Source: Bin5 sp965261695 (lineage in GTDB: Bacteria > Chloroflexota > Anaerolineae > Caldilineales > Caldilineaceae). From it: a stretch of DNA of 64,000 nucleotides. The DNA lies in assembly GCA_965261695.1 (NCBI GenBank), contig OZ253474.1, forward strand, positions 2,232,001-2,296,000, in the 5' to 3' direction. The position numbers and the translations under genes were made by a program. Below are positions 9,080 through 17,341 of the stretch, one piece after another. How positions within the stretch are numbered: position 1 is the stretch's first letter; each line of letters starts with the position of its first letter. The notes under the pieces were generated by a model that ran no database searches, was not told the DNA's origin, and saw only the letters and a list, made by a program, of their open reading frames with translations.

Positions 9080-10174
9080 GAATCTGCCCCTCCACGTGCT
9101 TGGTGTTCTGCTCCATTATACACCTTAGCCCGTGGTCCAGTTTTTGGGGCCCACTTCACTATTCCAACAGAGCCTTCATGATCCGTTGGGCTCCCGACCC
9201 CAGCTCATCCTCGCAACCTGGGTTGATGGCTAACATGCTGGAACTTCTGAAACTGCAACTTGCAATGCGGGTATTAGAAATCGGCGCCGGTTCCGGCTAC
9301 AATGCAGCTCTGATGGCTGAACTGGTCTCCAATCCCAAGTTGATCACCACCCTTGATATTCAGGAAGATCTGGTAGAGCAAACCCGACAACAGTTGGCAG
9401 CGGCTGGTTATGGTGAGATCAATGTCCTTCACCGAGATGGCTTCTACGGTTGTGAGACCGATGCGCCCTATGACCGTGTTGTGGCCACAGTGGGCTGTTC
9501 AGACCTCTCTCCCCACTGGCTCACCCAGCTTGCCGCCGATGGATTCATGCTGATCCCTCTTTCTCACGGTGGCGTTGGCCATTGCCCTTTGGTGCAGGTA
9601 GAGAAAGACAACGAACAGGTGGTAGGACGGATAGTAGGGTATTCAAGTTTCATGCCGATTCGTGGTGGCGAGTTTCCTCAGGAGCTGTGGTCCGTGTCCT
9701 CTGACGATGAGGAGGGCAAATTAGTTGACCTCATCCAAACGGTTGCGCCAGATAGCGAATATCCTCTTTTTCAAGGCCTCAAAAAGTTTCCAGGTCCTAC
9801 ACTCGTGACTCCTGATGAGTGGGCTGGACGACTCGAATTCCATTATTTTCTCGCCTTACACTCGCGCCGGACCTTTACCTGTTGGAAAGGCACGGGGCTT
9901 GGGGATGAGAAGAGTTTTATACTCCTGGGCGAAAACGAGATCCAGCTCTACGGAGATCAGGCGCCTTCGCTCTATGAGGAGTTGGAAAGCATTTACAGGC
10001 GATGGAAACAGCTGGGAAAGCCACGGATGCTCGACTACAACCTGGAGTTTATCCCTCTATCGGTAGCCAACGAGCAAGAGCAAGATCCCCAGTCAGACAC
10101 CTGGGTTATCGATCGCAAATTCTTCCGCCAGGTTGTGCGCTTGTGATGTTGAGCGCGGATTTTCATTTGTGTCC

Positions 10175-10410
10175 GTAACTACTCAGCCATTACCCAAAGT
10201 GCGACTCTCAATGGGCAACCAAGTCATCCAAGTGTAATAAATCGTGTTTGGAATCTGTCTGAAAAGGTCAGGTTCGGATCAAAACGGCACAAATGGTGCG
10301 AATTATGGCGTGTAGATGGAGGATTCACGCTTTCCGGCAGCCATTTTTGGTCTTTTTAACCGATGACCGTTCTTTTTCAAACAACTTCCCAGACGAGGCT
10401 GAGTAGTTAC
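10175..10410. mobile_element. MITE-like element with 14-bp perfect inverted repeats
   Basis: A 236-base non-coding segment bounded by gtaactactcagcc (10175-10188) and its exact reverse complement ggctgagtagttac (10397-10410). It carries no open frame of substance. It stops at the exact base where similarity to the exporter gene copy begins (10411), as if it had inserted into or beside that copy. The parent transposase is not in the window: the ends share only the first bases with the ISAzo13-like element (GTAACTG). No target duplication is evident, because the left-hand original sequence is lost. Confidence 0.7.
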
Positions 10411-10957
10411 AATTCATGTACAAATTCGCTATGAAGAAGAGGGTTGGGGGGTTGAGCGCGCGCTAGCTGGTATTGTAAGGAGAATGAACATTTCTGAAGG
10501 AGTGCTAACGCAAGGAGAATATGCTAAAGAGTTACGGTTATTTCAACTGCAATCTCTCTTTCTTGATCGCTGGCGCAGACTTTTCTTGAATACCTTTGAT
10601 GAAATGTATGAAGTTCGCAAGAAAGGAACCCGCGTCATTTTGTTGTGGTCAGTCCTGAGTGGACTGGGAGTGGGGGCGCCGTTCATATATATCGTCTGGG
10701 CAACCATAAATGGAATCTACACGCTTGGGGATTTAGCCCTTTACGCTGGGACAGTATTTCAAGCCCGCAGAAGTCTTTACGTGTTAATCGGAAACATAGC
10801 AGAACTTCACAACGCCGCTTTGGGCACCATGCCAATTTTTCAACTTCTGAATTTACAGGCCTCTATACAACACGTATCAATGCCGGAGACAAACATCGGA
10901 ATGGACTCAGGTATTGCCATCAATGATCTTTCCTTCTCATATCCAAATGCGGCGCGA
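10411..10957 (+). pseudogene. Truncated duplicate of the ABC exporter gene
   Basis: About 545 bases are nearly the same as 26265-26810, inside the exporter gene at 25707-28943; roughly 30 differences are seen by eye. The copy holds only the last part of the membrane domain and the start of the ATPase domain (up to LSFSYPNA). It lacks both the N-terminus and the Walker A motif. It is bounded on the left by the MITE-like element and on the right by an abrupt change of sequence at 10957. An internal ATG at 10484 gives a 164-residue open frame, but no functional transporter could result. Its base composition is more AT-rich than the genes around it. Confidence 0.88.
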
Positions 10958-11043
10958 TGCTCATCTGCTCATTGGTGACGCCGGCCTCCTTTTGCAGCTT
11001 GGGCAGAATAGGCGGGGATCGCAACTCATCCCATCGCGCGTCA

Positions 11044-12144
11044 CTATTGCAACTTCCCTCGGGCGGAAACCTTCCACCGACCGACGACCTCGTCCGCGCG
11101 CGCCAACACCATCTCACTGAACAGGTTGAACACGGGACAGATATGGTTGGGAATGATCTCCACTTTGTCCCCAATGCGTACCGGATCATCCGGCGAGATC
11201 TTCATCCAGCCGTGTTCTTCGCTGAGTTTTTCGAGAGCCCAGTCGGGGTGGCCGACGACATAGCCGTGACTCGACGCTGGTGGCTGGATGAGTATTCCAT
11301 CGGAGCTTAACGACTTGCTACCCGCATCGACAATCACGCGATCAGGAACCGGTCTTGTGACCACTGTCGCCAGCACGGTCGCCGCGCAATCCTTCCAGGA
11401 GGCCACACCATGCAGTACCTCTCCGCGATCGTAAAAGGCATAGATTCCGGGTCGCATCTCGGTTACATCTGCCACTGTGGCCGTAACCTTGGCCGTAGCA
11501 GTCAGCCCGACTGAAATCACAGGTACTTCCAGGCCGGCCGCCCGGATTGATGCGGCCGTTTCGGCCATGGCCTCGCCGGCGGTCAGGCCGGCCGCCCGCA
11601 CCTGGACGGGCCCTCCAGCAATCATCGCTTGACCTTCATGGGTCAGCAATCCATCGAACCTGAGCCCTGGTAACCGTGCCACGGCAAGTGCCAGGTCCAC
11701 CGCCGGCTGACCGGGTACGACCCCACAGCGATTCAGGCCGGTGTTGACCTCGACCAGCACCGAAAGTTCCTGGTCGCGCTCCACCGCCGCACGGGAAAGC
11801 CCTTCGGCGATTTCCCGATGATCGAGCACGGTCGTGATGCTGGCACGCTCACATAAGTCAAACAGCCGGCGGAGCTTGGTTGGCCCTACAATCGGATACG
11901 CGATGAGTATGTCGGTAAGGCCCGCGGCAACGAAGACCTCGGCCTCTCCCAGCTTGGCGAGGGTGAGACCGGCGGCGCCAGCGTCCATCTGCATCCTGCC
12001 GATCTCAGGTGTCTTGTGGGTCTTGGCATGCGGCCGCAACCGAACACTTTCCCTCGCCGCGAAGGCCGCCATGTCGTCAATGTTATGCTGGAGCTTTTCC
12101 AGGTCTACAATAAGTGATGGGGTATCTAACTCCTGCTTTAGCAT
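11044..12144 (-). CDS. D-threonine aldolase / alanine-racemase-fold PLP enzyme
   Basis: A 366-residue PLP enzyme of fold type III. The N-terminal TIM barrel has the cofactor lysine in RPHAKTHKTPEI, shortly after LDTPSLIVDLEKLQHN, the usual opening of D-threonine aldolase and D-serine dehydratase (DSD1-like) proteins. The C-terminal barrel ends in IPNHICPVFNLF, where the His and Cys match the metal-binding pair of this family. A retro-aldol or dehydratase activity on a D-3-hydroxy amino acid is likely; which one cannot be decided. It is the last gene of the minus-strand catabolic set. Its end lies close to the truncated exporter copy. Confidence 0.85.
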   Translation of the reverse strand: MLKQELDTPSLIVDLEKLQHNIDDMAAFAARESVRLRPHAKTHKTPEIGRMQMDAGAAGLTLAKLGEAEVFVAAGLTDILIAYPIVGPTKLRRLFDLCERASITTVLDHREIAEGLSRAAVERDQELSVLVEVNTGLNRCGVVPGQPAVDLALAVARLPGLRFDGLLTHEGQAMIAGGPVQVRAAGLTAGEAMAETAASIRAAGLEVPVISVGLTATAKVTATVADVTEMRPGIYAFYDRGEVLHGVASWKDCAATVLATVVTRPVPDRVIVDAGSKSLSSDGILIQPPASSHGYVVGHPDWALEKLSEEHGWMKISPDDPVRIGDKVEIIPNHICPVFNLFSEMVLARADEVVGRWKVSARGKLQ

Positions 12145-12248
12145 GGTTTTACCTTCGCTCTCAGATCAGTGATGCAAACCACTGAATCTCTTTTGCCACA
12201 ACCTTTCGGAAACTTCGGTTCGCGTTCGCAGAAGCTGTGGCAGCCGGC

Positions 12249-12500
12249 CTAGGCGGCTAGTAGCGCCAGATCGTGATGCGTCTGGTGTGAAGTCAGGACG
12301 AGAACGGCCCGCGGCCGGGCACGAGCCAAAAGATCCTCAGAAACGACGTACAATGGCAGGCCCAACTCCTGGCCCAGGGATTGGGCCGCCGCTGATACAA
12401 CGTCGCAAACTCCGACGATGGTGGTCTCCGGCTGCTCTTGAATAAATGGCAATAGGGCCCGGCCGAGATACCCGGGGCCGATCACTCCGAATTCCAGCAT
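12249..12500 (-). pseudogene. Truncated Gfo/Idh/MocA oxidoreductase (N-terminus only)
   Basis: The ATG at 12500 opens MLEFGVIGPGYLGRALLPFI, the Rossmann GxGxxG-like start of the Gfo/Idh/MocA family, then VGVCDVVSAAAQSLGQELG and VLVLTSHQTHHDLALLAA. The frame stops after 83 residues, where family members have over 300. The catalytic EKP region and the whole C-terminal domain are missing. Dinucleotide-binding half-folds do not work alone, so this is taken as a remnant. A small repeated element starts four bases upstream (12504), and deletion may have accompanied its arrival. Confidence 0.75.
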
Positions 12501-12503
12501 GAT

Positions 12504-12649
12504 ACTAATGTGAATCCCGTCTGAAACCGAGACTTTTCGCGCGGCTAACGCAATTGAAACGTGGCCGTCTCGCCTGCCATTACGCAATACGAAATTCGCA
12601 ATACGCAATTCAGAAAAAAAGCGGAGTCTCAATGTGAACGCACATTAAT
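12504..12649. repeat. Small repeated element, copy R1 (MITE-like)
   Basis: About 146 bases closely related to 24454-24591. Both begin ctaatgtgaatcccgt, contain the block gacttttcgcgcggctaacg and an internal 'cgcaatacgcaat' stretch, and end ctcaatgtgaacgca followed by (c/t)atta. The two ends are imperfect inverted repeats of each other (ctaatgtga... and its complement). There is no coding capacity beyond chance. This copy overlaps the last bases of the enolase-superfamily gene (stop region at 12645) and touches the start of the truncated Gfo/Idh gene. A non-autonomous element is the likely explanation. Confidence 0.7.
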
Positions 12650-13871
12650 CAAGCTGTTTCACCCCATAGCCAGGATAGGGGCCACCCTCGAAGGTGGGGT
12701 AGAAATGGCCCTTGCCTGCCAAGTGCAGATTGAAAAGATCACGCGCCTGATACGGATAGTTCGCCGCCGCTTCCTCATCGAAGTCCACCCCCAGCCCGGG
12801 ACGATCGGGGATCTCCAGAAACCCATCCTCAAACCGGTACTGAGCACTCTGCGGTACGATCTCAAATGCCCACGGTTCGGCCGGACCCTGTTCTAGAACC
12901 AGGAAGTTGGGCACACACGCGGCCAGTTGCAACGTTGCTGCATAGCCAATGGGACCGTTGGGGCTGTGCGGCGCAACCGGCACATAATGCGCATCGGCAA
13001 TCGCCGCGATTTTTCGGGCCTCCAGGATGCCACCGCAGTGGCACAGGTCAGGCTGAACAATGTCCACCGCCTGCAGATCCAACAGTTGTTGGTAGCTGAA
13101 AATCGTGAATAGCCGCTCCCCCGTCGCCACCGGGATGTTCACCTTCCGCCGGAAGTAGGCCATCTCCTGGAAGTTCTCATGCGGGATGGGTTCCTCGATG
13201 AAGCCGATGTTGTAGGGCTCCAGCGCCTGGCCGGCGCGTACCGCATTCGCCGTCGAATTGAAAACGCCATTGCAGTCGATGAAGAGGTCAACGTCCGGGC
13301 CTACCGCCTCGCGCACGGCAGCCACACAGTCGACAGACGTGTGTAAGATGGCGTTCTCGAGCCGGTAAAAATCCCATCCTTCGCGACGCATGAACGGGTT
13401 AAACTTCAGGCCTCGAAAGCCAAGCGCAACAGTCTTGCGGGCGGCTTCGGCGAACTCCTCGGGGGTGCCGCCAGACGGGTACCAAGAGTTGGCGTAGGGC
13501 TTGACCCGGTCCCGCACCTTTCCACCCAAGAGTTCGTAGACCGGCACACCCAGCGCTTTGCCCTTGATGTCCCACAGCGCCTGTTCGACCGCGCTAATGG
13601 CCGAGTTCAGGAGCGCGCCCCCGGTCCAGAACGCTCGACGGTACAACTCTTGAAAATGCCGTTCGATGGTGAAGGCGTCTTTACCAACCAGGTAGCGGCT
13701 CAACTCCTGTATTGCGGCCTCAGCCGACTGTTCACGCCCCTCCAACGTCCCTTCTCCGAGGCCGACGATGCCGGCGTCGGTCTCGATCTTCACAACCACC
13801 CAGTTGCGCCACTCGGCCCCAACCAGAAATGTCTTCAACCCAGTGATATGTAATCGCTCTTTCACGCCCAT
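12645..13871 (-). CDS. Mandelate racemase / muconate lactonizing enzyme-family (galactonate dehydratase-like)
   Basis: A 408-residue enolase-superfamily protein. The ATG at 13871 has a strong ribosome site (taggaggaagga on the minus strand). It has an N-terminal capping domain (GLKTFLVGAEWRNWVVVKIETDAG). The barrel has metal ligands in VDLFIDCNGVFN, FIEEPIPHE and TGERLFT, and the HSP motif VAPHSPNGPIG near the C-terminus, as in D-galactonate and related acid-sugar dehydratases. The likely reaction is dehydration of a sugar acid to a 2-keto-3-deoxy acid; the exact substrate is unresolved. It lies ten bases after the BNR gene and downstream of the sugar importer, consistent with one catabolic transcript. 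Confidence 0.9.
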   Translation of the reverse strand: MGVKERLHITGLKTFLVGAEWRNWVVVKIETDAGIVGLGEGTLEGREQSAEAAIQELSRYLVGKDAFTIERHFQELYRRAFWTGGALLNSAISAVEQALWDIKGKALGVPVYELLGGKVRDRVKPYANSWYPSGGTPEEFAEAARKTVALGFRGLKFNPFMRREGWDFYRLENAILHTSVDCVAAVREAVGPDVDLFIDCNGVFNSTANAVRAGQALEPYNIGFIEEPIPHENFQEMAYFRRKVNIPVATGERLFTIFSYQQLLDLQAVDIVQPDLCHCGGILEARKIAAIADAHYVPVAPHSPNGPIGYAATLQLAACVPNFLVLEQGPAEPWAFEIVPQSAQYRFEDGFLEIPDRPGLGVDFDEEAAANYPYQARDLFNLHLAGKGHFYPTFEGGPYPGYGVKQLD

Positions 13872-13880
13872 TCCTTCCTC

Positions 13881-15107
13881 CTAACTTGCACCACCGTCGA
13901 AGTCTTGTAGATACATTTCGCTAGGATAGGGGGACTTTGGAGGTGGCGGTGGGAACGGCTCCGATCGCAAACCGATAACGTCCCTGCCACCCTCCAGCCA
14001 GTCCTCTTCAAACCAGGCATGTTCAATCCAGGCGTACTTGTATGAATAGAACAGGTGCCAAATCCCATCCCTGGCCTGCAAAAGCTTCGGATAGGCGAAC
14101 CCGCCATCGGATATCTCAATATCTCTCACTCGAAACGTCTTTCCTTCGTCCTCAGAGACCCCTACACTCAGGGGAGTTCTTTGACCGTAGCTGTCATTGT
14201 AGACGATTATCAGGCGGCCCGACGTACTGCTGATGGCGATATGAACACTGGAATCCGGATTTCTGAGATTGGTTTGAACCGGTTCGGAAAAGGTCTTACA
14301 TTCATCCGAGGATACACACCTCCAGTTATGCATCTGCACCTCTATGTCAGTTGCGCCCTGCCCGGACGCCCCGCGCATATAGCACAGAATGTCTCCCGAC
14401 GACAGTTGGGTGATAACGGGTTCAGCGACTCCCCGCTCAGCCCATATATCTCCCCGCACCTGCCAGTTTTCCTGATTCTCATCAGAAACGAGAAACCGGC
14501 AGCGGTATTCCTGTATGGCCGGCGGATCCAAGCCCACCGTATAGGCGAGCACCCATCGTCCACTCTTCAGCTTCAGAGGTGGCGTATACGGGAGAACCCA
14601 CTTGCCGCTTTCCCGCTCGTCCAGCGGCAGCCGTTGCGGCTGCGCCGCCTCAAAAACACCGGGAGATCGTTCCGTAAGACGGGCAAAAAAGGTGGCGCTG
14701 ATGCCAATGCCCCTCCGCCACAGCGGAACCGTAAACGAAACAGGCAGTTCAGCCAGCCAAGCCGCGCCAGTCCTAATCACGAACGTCCGGCGGTCTTGAA
14801 TCATCCCGAAGTTTTCCTGCGGCACCGCACCGAAATACAAGTCCAACTCGCCGTCGGGTCGTAGCACCGGTACCCCGATTTCGGGCGTCCACCGCGTCCC
14901 GTCGAAGTCAAAACCGGCCCCAATCAAGACGTGGGTAGGCTGCCACGTACCGTCCGGGTTTCTCACCGCGCCCGCAATCCGCTGATCCTCAGCCCCTTCG
15001 TAGCTGGCGACGTACCAATTGACAAACAGCCGGCCATCTGGGAGTTCAACCACATTGGCGGCGTGTCCAATTGTCATGACGTTCGCGATAGACTCTTTAC
15101 CTAACAT
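13881..15107 (-). CDS. BNR-repeat sialidase-like protein
   Basis: About 408 residues of a six-bladed propeller of the BNR_2/exo-alpha-sialidase type. The clearest Asp-box-like motifs are SDECKTFSEP and SEDEGKTFRV; the protein starts GHAANVVELPDGRLFVNWY. There is no signal peptide, so it is probably cytoplasmic. The start is taken as the ATG at 15107, seven bases after an aggagg site; a GTG at 15116 is in frame but lies inside that site. It is embedded between importer genes and an acid-sugar dehydratase, which suggests it processes an imported glycoside or sugar acid. The family also contains non-sialidase hydrolases, so no substrate is asserted. Confidence 0.82.
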   Translation of the reverse strand: MLGKESIANVMTIGHAANVVELPDGRLFVNWYVASYEGAEDQRIAGAVRNPDGTWQPTHVLIGAGFDFDGTRWTPEIGVPVLRPDGELDLYFGAVPQENFGMIQDRRTFVIRTGAAWLAELPVSFTVPLWRRGIGISATFFARLTERSPGVFEAAQPQRLPLDERESGKWVLPYTPPLKLKSGRWVLAYTVGLDPPAIQEYRCRFLVSDENQENWQVRGDIWAERGVAEPVITQLSSGDILCYMRGASGQGATDIEVQMHNWRCVSSDECKTFSEPVQTNLRNPDSSVHIAISSTSGRLIIVYNDSYGQRTPLSVGVSEDEGKTFRVRDIEISDGGFAYPKLLQARDGIWHLFYSYKYAWIEHAWFEEDWLEGGRDVIGLRSEPFPPPPPKSPYPSEMYLQDFDGGAS

Positions 15108-15212
15108 GATCCTCACCTCCTAATGCTGTTACGACTCGCCTGCCGGAAAAAAGTGGCCGGCTGTCACCCACCTAAGAGCGAGGCGCCGACCTCCCATTTT
15201 TTTCATCACTTG

Positions 15213-16082
15213 CTAGCGAATGCCTGTTTGCGATATTCCCTGCACGAAATACCTTTGCAAGACGACAAACAGGATGATAATCGGTAAGACCGCAACGGTC
15301 GCGGCGGCCATGACCACCCCCCAATATACCCTCGTCATTCCCCCCGTGAACGCGCCAAACTGCAGAACACCAATCGTCACTGTCCTCGAGGCATCGCTGC
15401 TGATGGTCAGCAAAGGCCATAGCCAATTGTTCCAACTCGCCGTAAAGACGATGATGGTAGACGCTACAATGACGGGCCTAGCCAGGGGCAAGACGATTCT
15501 CAGGAATACACCAAGCCTGTCGCAGCCGTCTATCATCGCCGCATCTTCCAATTCGCTGGGCAGGGCGTAGAAAAATTGTCGAAACAGATAGACCGCAAAA
15601 GAGCCGGACGCCATCGGCATAATCAGCGAGAAGTAAGTGTCCGTGAGATTAAAGTAGGCAAACATCAGATACATCGGAACCGCCAGCACTTCAAAAGGAA
15701 TGATCATGGCCATCAGGTATGTAGTAAACAGGCCACCTCGTCCCGGAAACTCGATGCGGGCCAAAGCGTATCCAGCCGTTGAAGCCACAAGGAGCATCAG
15801 CAGAGTGGTGATTACGGACACGACCAAGCTGTTCCAGAACCACCTTAGCATGGGTTCCTCAAATACCGTTTGGTAATTCCACCAGGTGAAATCCTGGGGC
15901 ACCCACTGTGGGACTTTGGTCAGAATCTGATCCCGAGGTTTGAACGAGGTGGATAGCATCCAGGCCAGAGGAATCATCCACATAAAGACCCACCCCATCC
16001 CCAGGAGCCAGATCATTGTGTCTGGTAAACTAAAGCGCCTTCCACCGATGCGCCAGATCATTCTCACAACCTCCAAATCCAT
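15213..16082 (-). CDS. Sugar ABC importer permease, MalG type
   Basis: A 289-residue membrane protein with about six spans and the EAA loop SELEDAAMIDGCDRLGVFLR, which contacts the ATPase. The C-terminus ends RYFVQGISQTGIR, close to the typical RYFVKGLTAGAVKG ending of CUT1 permeases. It starts two bases after the partner permease, so they are co-translated. No ATPase gene is present in the locus; CUT1 importers commonly share one MsmX/UgpC-type ATPase encoded elsewhere. It imports the ligand of the lipoprotein at 17342-18721. Confidence 0.93.
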   Translation of the reverse strand: MDLEVVRMIWRIGGRRFSLPDTMIWLLGMGWVFMWMIPLAWMLSTSFKPRDQILTKVPQWVPQDFTWWNYQTVFEEPMLRWFWNSLVVSVITTLLMLLVASTAGYALARIEFPGRGGLFTTYLMAMIIPFEVLAVPMYLMFAYFNLTDTYFSLIMPMASGSFAVYLFRQFFYALPSELEDAAMIDGCDRLGVFLRIVLPLARPVIVASTIIVFTASWNNWLWPLLTISSDASRTVTIGVLQFGAFTGGMTRVYWGVVMAAATVAVLPIIILFVVLQRYFVQGISQTGIR

Positions 16083-16084
16083 CC

Positions 16085-16987
16085 CTATTCGATTCTTTGG
16101 CGCACTAGCCGGAGCTCAACCAGCGCAATCACAAAGATGAATAGGAATACGACGACGGATAGGGCTGATGCATATCCCATCCTGTTCTGGACGAACCCTG
16201 TCCACCATACCTTGAAGAGAAGGGTTGTACTAGCCACACCTGGTCCACCCCGGGTCATCATCATCGGCAAGGCGATTACGCGCATAGCCAAAATCGTGTT
16301 GACAATCAGCACAAAACTGGTCGCCGGCGTCAGCATAGGCCAGGTAATGTGCCACAACCTTTGCCACAGGCTGGCCCCATCAATTGCGGCAGCGTCATAA
16401 AACGCCTGAGGAATGTCCTGGAGTGCCGCCAGATAGATAATCATGCCGAACCCGGCCTGCCACCAAGCTGCCACCATGGCGATAGAGAACAAGACGATGT
16501 TGCGGTTTCCGAGCCAATTGATATCCTTCTCCACGCCCACCTGTGTCAGGTAATAACCGAGCACGCCATGACCAGGTGACATAATCCACAACCAGGTCAT
16601 GCCCACGATCGAAGCGGATAGGACCCAGGGCGCAAAAAAGACAAGCCGCGCGAAGGTGCTGCCTACTAATCTTCGGTTTACATACAGGGCCATCATTAGA
16701 CTCAGGCCAAGTTGCAGCGGAACCGAGATGATGGTGTATGTTAAGGAGACACGTAAGGCTCTCCAAACGAAGGGATCGCCCACCAACTCTTTGTAGTTGC
16801 TAATTCCCACCCACTTGGGCGTCTCTATAATTCCCCATCTGGTAAAGCTGATCAAGACCGCAGCGGCTATGGGCAAGAGCCAAAAGAGGGTGAAGATGAT
16901 CACATGCGCCGACACAAACGCGTACCCACTTAACTCGATCTTTTTTCTCCTTCCAGGGAGGGAGCTCGCCAACCAAGCGCTGCTCAT
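16085..16987 (-). CDS. Sugar ABC importer permease, MalF/UgpA type
   Basis: A 300-residue CUT1 permease with a hydrophobic first span (YAFVSAHVIIFTLFWLLPIA), the periplasmic loop WGIIETPKWVGISNY and the EAA motif DIPQAFYDAAAIDGASLWQR. It pairs with the permease at 15213-16082. It lies about 350 bases downstream of the binding-protein gene. That gap carries a stem-loop at 17101-17146 that may lower permease expression relative to the binding protein. Confidence 0.93.
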   Translation of the reverse strand: MSSAWLASSLPGRRKKIELSGYAFVSAHVIIFTLFWLLPIAAAVLISFTRWGIIETPKWVGISNYKELVGDPFVWRALRVSLTYTIISVPLQLGLSLMMALYVNRRLVGSTFARLVFFAPWVLSASIVGMTWLWIMSPGHGVLGYYLTQVGVEKDINWLGNRNIVLFSIAMVAAWWQAGFGMIIYLAALQDIPQAFYDAAAIDGASLWQRLWHITWPMLTPATSFVLIVNTILAMRVIALPMMMTRGGPGVASTTLLFKVWWTGFVQNRMGYASALSVVVFLFIFVIALVELRLVRQRIE

Positions 16988-17100
16988 GGCCTCTGGCTTC
17001 TCTGTCGTCTCGATATTTGCCCTCTCTTCTGACCCGCACAGGACATTCCAATTTCTTGTGCGGCCTACGCCTGCGATGTAAGCGCCAACCGGGCTTTAGA

Positions 17101-17146
17101 GTGAGGTATTGCCGGCAGATGCTTTTTGCGACCTGCAATACCTCAC
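17101..17146 (-). terminator. Stem-loop between binding-protein and permease genes
   Basis: gtgaggtattgc (17101-17112) and gcaatacctcac (17135-17146) form a perfect 12-bp stem with a 22-base loop. It lies in the 354-base gap (16988-17341) between the binding-protein gene and the two permease genes on the minus strand. It has no U-tract, so it may act as an mRNA-stabilising or attenuating hairpin instead of a strict terminator. The rest of the gap shows no coding signal. Confidence 0.55.
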
Positions 17147-17341
17147 CCTCGTTGCCAGCAGACCGTTCTGGCCTATCTGCGTTCTGCTTACCTGAAGCCC
17201 GACAAACCGGGTTATTGCCTCCGACAAGGGCTGCCGCTTTTGTACGAGATACACGCTCAAAGAACGAAAAAGCCCGGCTCTTGTCCTCACGAGCTAACGA
17301 TACTGATCCGTCCCATTTCTCGTTTCATATCTTAGCCAACC

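Larger units (their letters stand above)
7896..9158 (-). mobile_element. IS3-family insertion sequence, complete
   Basis: About 1.26 kb with imperfect terminal inverted repeats. The left end (about 7897-7924) reads tgggtcccaatgtctggacc and the right end (9131-9158) is its near reverse complement, giving 5'-TG...CA-3' ends. The element carries orfA and orfB on the minus strand. CTAT stands on both sides (7892-7895 and 9159-9162) and is the likely target duplication; the exact boundary is uncertain by one base. Removing the element plus one CTAT restores the frame of the methyltransferase gene, which fixes the insertion point well. The element looks structurally complete and may still be mobile. 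Confidence 0.9.
7692..10146 (+). pseudogene. Protein-L-isoaspartate methyltransferase-like gene split by an IS3 element
   Basis: Two gene pieces, 7692-7895 and 9163-10146, join in frame when the intervening IS and one copy of the flanking CTAT are removed. The join gives a protein of about 395 residues reading ...LAMIYSNRAFMIRW.... The ATG at 7692 follows a clear ribosome site (taggagaaag). The 5' piece has an alpha-helical N-terminus (HLINHYVTLLKEEGHIQSKS). The 3' piece has the SAM-binding motif VLEIGAGSGYNAAL and SSSSQPGLMA, typical of isoaspartyl O-methyltransferases. The length, well over the roughly 210 residues of housekeeping Pcm, recalls methyltransferases of RiPP clusters such as the FxLD and lanthipeptide types. 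As it stands the gene is inactivated. The 3' piece alone could at most give a truncated methyltransferase. Confidence 0.85.

Noticed and set aside
10957..11189. Minus-strand peptide LRSPPILPKLQKEAGVTNEQ as a gene remnant
   Set aside because: The text looks protein-like but is too short and unassigned; it may be a scrap of a lost gene and is not supported enough to list.
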